A DNA stretch of 9,703 nucleotides from Candidatus Sumerlaeota bacterium (GTDB lineage Bacteria; Sumerlaeota; Sumerlaeia; JADFCT01). The position numbers and the translations under genes were made by a program. The notes beneath the pieces are model-generated. The model did no database searches. It worked only from the letters and a program-made list of their open reading frames with translations, and had not been told where the DNA came from. Each line of letters starts with the position of its first letter. Positions within the stretch are counted from its first letter, which is position 1. Positions 6,043 through 9,703 of the stretch are shown here, one piece after another. The stretch lies in assembly GCA_026398575.1 (NCBI GenBank), contig JAPLSP010000790.1, positions 1-9,703 of the forward strand, in the 5' to 3' direction.

Positions 6043-6324
6043 TTATTTCTTCAACACTTTGGCCGTCTTGCCGCCGTGCGAGCGGAACGTCCGCGTCGGC
6101 GCAAACTCGCCCAGTTTATGCCCCACCATGTTTTCCGTGATATAAACCGGCAGGAAAGCCCGCCCGTTGTGGATCGCCAGGGTAATCCCCACCATGCGCG
6201 GCGTGACCATCGAACGGCGCGACCAGGTTTTGATGACGCGCTTGTCGCCCGAAGACTCGGCCCGCTCAATCTTGGCCATGAGCTTGGGTTCCACATACGG
6301 TCCTTTTTTCAATGAACGGGGCAT
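6043..6324 (-). CDS. rpsS: 30S ribosomal protein S19
   Basis: S19 is a head protein of the small subunit, close to the A-site tRNA and the inter-subunit bridge. The product has 93 residues, as expected. The diagnostic parts are [20 protein letters not shown] at the start, [20 protein letters not shown] in the middle, and [20 protein letters not shown] followed by [15 protein letters not shown] at the end. The ATG at 6324 follows a GGAG Shine-Dalgarno site at suitable spacing. It lies 37 bases after rplB and 13 before rplV, the standard order. Nothing unusual was seen. Confidence 0.97.
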   Translation of the reverse strand: MPRSLKKGPYVEPKLMAKIERAESSGDKRVIKTWSRRSMVTPRMVGITLAIHNGRAFLPVYITENMVGHKLGEFAPTRTFRSHGGKTAKVLKK

Positions 6325-6361
6325 CGCTTGGCTCTCCTCATCGCTTGCTTGCTATAAATCC

Positions 6362-7189
6362 TTACTTGCTGCGCCGGCGTACGATATACTTGGACGACTG
6401 TTTGCGCGGGCAACGGGTCTTGTATCCCTTGGCCAACACGCCCCACGGGCTGCAAGGATTGCGTCCGCCCGAAGTGCGGCCTTCGCCGCCGCCCATGGGG
6501 TGATCCACCGGGTTCATCGCCACGCCGCGCGAATGCGGACGCCGTCCCAACCAGCGCGAACGGCCCGCTTTGCCAAGGCTGACGTTTTCATGCTCCAGAT
6601 TGCCCACCTGGCCGGCCGTCGCGCGGCACTCCTGGTGCACCATGCGCATCTCGCCCGAAGGCAGGCGCAGCGTCACGTAATGGCCTTCCTTGGCCATGAC
6701 CTGGGCCGAGGCGCCGGCCGACTTGACCATCTGCGCGCCCTTGCCCGGCTTCAATTCAATATTATGCACGATCGCGCCCACGGGGATCTTGCGCAGCGGC
6801 AGGCAGTTGCCCGGGCGGAACTCCGCCTCTTCGCCCGAGATCAGGGTCTGGCCGACTTGAACGCCCAGCGGGCACAGGATATAACGCTTCTCGCCGTCGG
6901 CGTAGTGCAGCAGGGCAACCAGGGCCGAGCGGTTCGGATCGTATTCAATCGTGGCGACCTTGCCGGCGATATTATCTTTGTCGCGGCGGAAATCTATCGT
7001 GCGATAACTGCGCTTATGTCCGCCGCCCCGGTGGCGCGAGGTGGCGCGGCCATAATTATTGCGCCCGCCCGTCGTCGTCTTGCCGCGCGTCAATGACTTT
7101 TCCGGCGTCGTGCGCGTGACCTCGGCGTGGTCCAATGCCGTCATACTGCGGCGGCTGGGCGTAGTCGGTTTATAGGTCTTGATTGGCAT
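6362..7189 (-). CDS. rplB: 50S ribosomal protein L2
   Basis: L2 is one of the most conserved 50S proteins, binding 23S rRNA near the peptidyl transferase centre and helping subunit joining. The product has 275 residues, the family norm. It begins [17 protein letters not shown] and contains [20 protein letters not shown] (about 42-61), [20 protein letters not shown], and the C-terminal hallmark [20 protein letters not shown] (222-241). His230 in that block corresponds to His229 of E. coli L2, a residue linked to activity. The ATG at 7189 follows a GGAGAG Shine-Dalgarno site and gives the canonical N-terminus; the longer in-frame start at 7291 would overlap rplW and is rejected. The wording [16 protein letters not shown] near the end weakly recalls planctomycete/verrucomicrobia-type L2. 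Confidence 0.98.
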   Translation of the reverse strand: MPIKTYKPTTPSRRSMTALDHAEVTRTTPEKSLTRGKTTTGGRNNYGRATSRHRGGGHKRSYRTIDFRRDKDNIAGKVATIEYDPNRSALVALLHYADGEKRYILCPLGVQVGQTLISGEEAEFRPGNCLPLRKIPVGAIVHNIELKPGKGAQMVKSAGASAQVMAKEGHYVTLRLPSGEMRMVHQECRATAGQVGNLEHENVSLGKAGRSRWLGRRPHSRGVAMNPVDHPMGGGEGRTSGGRNPCSPWGVLAKGYKTRCPRKQSSKYIVRRRSK

Positions 7190-7233
7190 TGCGACTCTCC
7201 AAGATAGGGCGCTTTCAAGCTGCGAATGGCGCC

Positions 7234-7524
7234 TCAATAGAAGCTTAAGGGTTTGCTGTCCTTGGCCAGCGTCACGATGACTTTTTTCCAATCAGGCCGC
7301 TTGCCCAACTGCTGGCGAAGGCGGCGCCACTTGCCTTTGACGATCATCGAGTTGACCCCGCTTACTTTGACACCGGGAAATGCCAGCTCGACGGCTTTCT
7401 TAACTTCGTGCTTGTTGGCGTCCAAACTCACTTTAAACGTATATTGCGGCTTGGCCTTCGACTGGCCCATGCTCGCTTTTTCCGTGATGACCGGCCGCTC
7501 GAGAATTTCAAATGGAGTCTTCAT
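7234..7524 (-). CDS. rplW: 50S ribosomal protein L23
   Basis: L23 sits at the mouth of the peptide exit tunnel and is the docking site for trigger factor and signal recognition particle in bacteria. The product has 96 residues, the usual size. Evidence is the N-terminal [18 protein letters not shown], the central [20 protein letters not shown], and the segment [17 protein letters not shown] leading to WKKVIVTL near the end. The ATG at 7524 was chosen because it begins the standard L23 sequence and overlaps the rplD stop by four bases (ATGA), typical of coupled translation. A longer reading from 7584 would only add out-of-frame rplD sequence. Spacing to rplB is 44 bases. Confidence 0.96.
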   Translation of the reverse strand: MKTPFEILERPVITEKASMGQSKAKPQYTFKVSLDANKHEVKKAVELAFPGVKVSGVNSMIVKGKWRRLRQQLGKRPDWKKVIVTLAKDSKPLSFY

Positions 7525-8144
7525 CCCCACATCGCCTCCATTTTCTTGATCGCGTCCTTGGTGACGATCAGATTGTCGTGACACAGAACTTCGTAGGCGT
7601 TGATCCCGCCGGCGATCTGCACGTCCACGCCTGGCCGGTTGCGGCTGGCGCGCTGAACCATCTCCTCGGGCTTCTCGGTAACGATCAACGTCTTGCCAAC
7701 GATATTCAAGGCCTTCAGCATCGCTTCAAGCGTTTTGACTTTGCCGTCGCCCACCGCCAGCGATTCCAGCACGAGAAGGCGGGAGGACTGGACGCGGTCC
7801 GTCAAGACCGAGCGCATGGCCAACCGGCGCACTTTAGCATTGACTTTCTTGCGATAAGAACGCGGCTGAGGCCCGAAGATCGTGCCGCCGTGGCGCCAGA
7901 TGGGCGAGCGCGTCGAACCGGCGCGCGCGCGACCCGTGCCTTTTTGCTTCCACGGCTTGATGCCGCCGCCTCTGACCAGGCCTTTGGTCTTCGTCATATG
8001 CGTCCCTTGACGCTGGGCCGCCAAAAATGCGTTCACACACTGCCGGACGGCATTCAGGTTGACTTCGCAGGCCACCAGCGTGTCCTTCACTTCCATCGTT
8101 CCGGCCGGGCCGCCTTGCGATGTGACTATGGTTAGCGTCGCCAT
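7521..8144 (-). CDS. rplD: 50S ribosomal protein L4
   Basis: L4 binds 23S rRNA early in assembly, and its extended loop lines the peptide exit tunnel. In E. coli it also represses the S10 operon, but nothing here shows whether that regulation exists in this organism. The product has 207 residues, matching the family. The conserved loop is clear: GGGIKPWKQKGTGRARAGS (about residues 59-77), then SPIWRHGGTIFGPQPRSY. The C-terminal part has VTEKPEEMVQRASRN and INAYEVLCHDNLIVTKDAI. The ATG at 8144 lies 2 bases after the rplC stop, and its Shine-Dalgarno site (AAGGAG) is inside the end of rplC. The TGA stop overlaps the rplW start in an ATGA arrangement. Confidence 0.97.
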   Translation of the reverse strand: MATLTIVTSQGGPAGTMEVKDTLVACEVNLNAVRQCVNAFLAAQRQGTHMTKTKGLVRGGGIKPWKQKGTGRARAGSTRSPIWRHGGTIFGPQPRSYRKKVNAKVRRLAMRSVLTDRVQSSRLLVLESLAVGDGKVKTLEAMLKALNIVGKTLIVTEKPEEMVQRASRNRPGVDVQIAGGINAYEVLCHDNLIVTKDAIKKMEAMWG

Positions 8145-8146
8145 CG

Positions 8147-8809
8147 TTATGCTTTCTCCTTCCCGAACTTCGGAGCGATCTTGCGGATCATTACGTAGGC
8201 GTTGTTGTGGCCCGGAACCGAGCCGCGCACCGCCAGGAGATTTTTTTCCTTGTCCACGAGAACGACGAGAACGTTTTTCGTCGTCACGCGCTCGACGCCC
8301 ATGTGGCCGCCCATTTTTTTACCCTTGAAAGTACGCGAGGGGTACGAAGAGGCGCCCATGGAACCGACGCGGCGGTGATACATCGAGCCGTGTGTTTCCG
8401 GGCCGCGCCGGGTATGATGCCGCTTGATCGAGCCGGCGAAGCCGCGGCCTTTCGACGTTCCGATCACGTCCACGCGTTCACCCGCGGCAAACAGCGTCAC
8501 ATCCAGCGTTCCGCCGACGTCAAACCCTTCAAGGCCTTCGACGCGGAACTCGCGCTTCACGCGCACCGGAGAGAGCGTGGGCGCGGCTACGCGGGCTTTT
8601 TTCAGATGGCCGACTTCGGCTTTATTGGCCCGGGATTCAGGCTTGGCGTCGAATCCCAACTGCACGGCGGTGTATTCGTCCGTTGCTTCTGATTTTATCT
8701 GCAAGATCGGGCACGGTCCCGCCTGGATCAACGTGACGGGACATAACGTCCCGCGATCGTCGAACATCTGGGACATGCCGACTTTTTTGCCTAGTAATCC
8801 GATTGGCAT
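8147..8809 (-). CDS. rplC: 50S ribosomal protein L3
   Basis: L3 is an early-assembling 23S rRNA binder whose long loop reaches toward the peptidyl transferase centre. The product has 220 residues, a normal length. Visible signatures are the N-terminal MPIGLLGKKVGMSQMFDDRG, the central block VIGTSKGRGFAGSIKRHH (residues 115-132), GPETHGSMYHRR, and FKGKKMGGHMGVERVT (161-176). The ATG at 8809 is preceded by GGGAG at a workable distance; an in-frame ATG at 8827 lies upstream of that site and is unlikely. In the loop, the position aligned with the Gln methylated by PrmB in E. coli L3 (Gln150) appears to be Ser155 in this protein. This is read by eye from the flanking GSMG and YPSR residues. The stop codon is 2 bases before rplD, so translation is probably coupled. 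Confidence 0.97.
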   Translation of the reverse strand: MPIGLLGKKVGMSQMFDDRGTLCPVTLIQAGPCPILQIKSEATDEYTAVQLGFDAKPESRANKAEVGHLKKARVAAPTLSPVRVKREFRVEGLEGFDVGGTLDVTLFAAGERVDVIGTSKGRGFAGSIKRHHTRRGPETHGSMYHRRVGSMGASSYPSRTFKGKKMGGHMGVERVTTKNVLVVLVDKEKNLLAVRGSVPGHNNAYVMIRKIAPKFGKEKA

Positions 8810-8846
8810 CGCGGATGACTCCCTCATTCGATTGCCGAGAACCGCT

Positions 8847-9155
8847 TTAGTTCAGCGACTTGATGACCACGTCCACTCCCGCCGGCAAATCCAGCCCTGT
8901 CAGGGCGTCCAAAGTTTTTTGCGTGGGGTCCACAATATCCACCAGACGCTTGTGAGCGCGCATTTCGAATTGCTCGCGCGACTTCTTGTCCGAATGCGGC
9001 GAACGCAGCACCGTAAACTTGCGAATGCGCGTCGGCAGTGGCACGGGACCCGCTATCCCCGCCCCCGAACGCTTGACGGCCTCGACAATTTCCTTGGTGG
9101 ACTGATCGAGCAGCCGCGCGTCAAATGCCCTGAGCTTGATCCGGATTTTGCTCAT
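8847..9155 (-). CDS. rpsJ: 30S ribosomal protein S10
   Basis: S10 is a head protein of the small subunit and, in bacteria such as E. coli, also the NusE factor in antitermination complexes. The product is 102 residues, the normal length. It has the family hallmarks: [16 protein letters not shown] at the N-terminus, [19 protein letters not shown] in the middle (the loop that reaches into the head), and [16 protein letters not shown] followed by [10 protein letters not shown] at the end. The ATG at 9155 was chosen over the in-frame ATG at 9170 because the GGAGAGG Shine-Dalgarno site lies between the two, and because it gives the standard S10 N-terminus. It is the first ribosomal protein gene after tuf, and rplC follows after 37 bases. 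Confidence 0.97.
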   Translation of the reverse strand: MSKIRIKLRAFDARLLDQSTKEIVEAVKRSGAGIAGPVPLPTRIRKFTVLRSPHSDKKSREQFEMRAHKRLVDIVDPTQKTLDALTGLDLPAGVDVVIKSLN

Positions 9156-9170
9156 AAGTTTCCTCTCCAT

Positions 9171-9218
9171 GTCTCCGCCGACGACGGGATCAGGCGCCCA
9201 CGCGCGACCTGCGGAGAC
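9171..9218 (-). promoter_or_regulatory. Inverted repeat in the rpsJ leader
   Basis: A perfect 8-base inverted repeat pairs 9171-9178 with 9211-9218 across a 32-base loop. In the transcript the second arm ends just before the rpsJ Shine-Dalgarno region (GGAGAGG). In Escherichia coli the S10 operon leader binds L4 and controls the operon. Whether this structure plays a similar role is inference, since it shows no obvious sequence match to the E. coli leader. Confidence 0.35.
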
Positions 9219-9224
9219 GCGAAA

Positions 9225-9258
9225 CGCCCCCTCCCTGGCTTTTCGCCCGGAGGGGGCG
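9225..9258 (-). terminator. Inverted repeat after tuf, possible weak terminator or attenuator
   Basis: A perfect 10-base-pair inverted repeat (9225-9234 with 9249-9258) has a 14-base loop that itself contains a 3-base-pair GGC/GCC helix closed by GAAAA. It starts 12 bases beyond the tuf stop. In the tuf direction the stem is very GC-rich and is followed by only three T before GC-rich sequence. It therefore lacks the long U tract of a strong intrinsic terminator. It may reduce read-through into rpsJ or protect the tuf mRNA 3' end. Confidence 0.5.
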
Positions 9259-9270
9259 CCGAATTACAGC

Positions 9271-9703
9271 CTATTCAATGATTTCAACCACCGCGCCCGC
9301 GCCCACCGTCTTGCCGCCTTCACGAATGGCGAACCGCAGCTCGCGGTCCATGGCGATGGGTTTGATCAACGTGACTTCCATCACGATGTTGTCGCCCGGC
9401 ATCACCATCTCGACGCCTTGCGGCAGGGCGATCTCGCCCGTCACGTCCGTGGTGCGGAAATAGAATTGCGGACGGTATCCGGTGAAGAACGGTTTCTGGC
9501 GTCCGCCTTCCGAGCCCTTCAAGACGTACACTTGCGCCTTGAAGTGCGTGTGCGGAGGAATCGAGCCGGGCTTGCAAACCACCTGGCCGCGCTCGATGCC
9601 GTCTTTATCCACGCCGCGCAGCAGCAAGCCGACGTTGTCGCCCGCCTGGCCTTCGTCCAGTTCCTTGCGGAACATCTCGACGCCCGTGCAGACGGTGCGG
9701 AAG
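9271..9703 (-). CDS. tuf: Elongation factor EF-Tu, C-terminal part (truncated by the window edge)
   Basis: EF-Tu is the GTPase that delivers aminoacyl-tRNA to the ribosomal A site. Only the last 143 codons are inside the window; the G domain with its nucleotide-binding motifs lies beyond position 9703. The visible part covers most of domain 2 and all of domain 3. Recognisable blocks are [42 protein letters not shown] and the C-terminal [15 protein letters not shown], all characteristic of bacterial EF-Tu. The reading frame is open through the window edge and ends at TAG (9273-9271). It lies 115 bases upstream of rpsJ on the same strand, the usual tuf-rpsJ junction at the end of a str operon. 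No odd substitutions were noted in the visible part. The identity is secure; whether the genome has a second tuf copy cannot be seen. Confidence 0.97.
   Translation of the reverse strand, partial: FRTVCTGVEMFRKELDEGQAGDNVGLLLRGVDKDGIERGQVVCKPGSIPPHTHFKAQVYVLKGSEGGRQKPFFTGYRPQFYFRTTDVTGEIALPQGVEMVMPGDNIVMEVTLIKPIAMDRELRFAIREGGKTVGAGAVVEIIE

Noticed and set aside
7190..7233. A possible hairpin (GGCGC with GCGCC) in the rplW-rplB spacer
   Set aside because: Only five base pairs with a long loop; too weak to call.
1..9703. A defence, mobile or secondary-metabolite system hidden in the window
   Set aside because: Every base of the window is accounted for by the canonical ribosomal protein cluster and spacers of at most 118 bases. 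There is no room for another protein-coding gene of ordinary size.

Overview
The window is one uninterrupted stretch of the bacterial S10-spc ribosomal protein locus. Every gene lies on the minus strand, so transcription runs from the right end to the left. In that order the genes are: tuf (3' part only), rpsJ, rplC, rplD, rplW, rplB, rpsS, rplV, rpsC, rplP, rpmC, rpsQ, rplN, rplX, rplE, rpsN (zinc-binding type), rpsH, rplF, rplR and rpsE (5' part only). This is the standard bacterial order with nothing missing and no inserted gene. I see no tRNA, rRNA, CRISPR array, insertion sequence or phage gene.

The organism is a bacterium with GC-rich DNA. It uses clear Shine-Dalgarno sites and frequent GTG starts (rpsC, rplX, rpsN, rpsE). 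The bacterial-type proteins, the tuf-rpsJ junction and the four-cysteine S14 fit many phyla. The L2 C-terminal wording, a repeat-rich L5 extension and short intergenic heptamer repeats vaguely suggest a planctomycete/verrucomicrobia-like or other little-cultured lineage. That placement is a weak inference.

Layout: 9703-9271 encodes the end of EF-Tu, followed by a 115-base spacer with two inverted repeats. 9155-4081 is the S10 operon part (S10, L3, L4, L23, L2, S19, L22, S3, L16, L29). 4049-1 is the S17-L14-L24 and spc part (L5, S14, S8, L6, L18, S5). Spacers run from a 4-base overlap (rplD/rplW) to 118 bases (rplF/rplR), and no promoter is evident inside, so the genes are probably co-transcribed. 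The products assemble the two ribosomal subunits. S10, S19, S3, S17, S14, S8 and S5 go to the 30S subunit, and the L proteins go to the 50S subunit. L5 and L18 together bind 5S rRNA.

I found no new multi-gene system. The unusual elements are local: (1) L5 carries an N-terminal extension of about 110 residues built of nonapeptide repeats rich in Lys, Ala, Glu and Asp; (2) a 7-base tandem repeat array fills most of the rplF-rplR spacer; (3) S3 carries an Arg/Gly/Asp-rich C-terminal tail; (4) perfect inverted repeats of 8 to 10 base pairs occupy the spacers before rpsJ, rpsC and rpsH.
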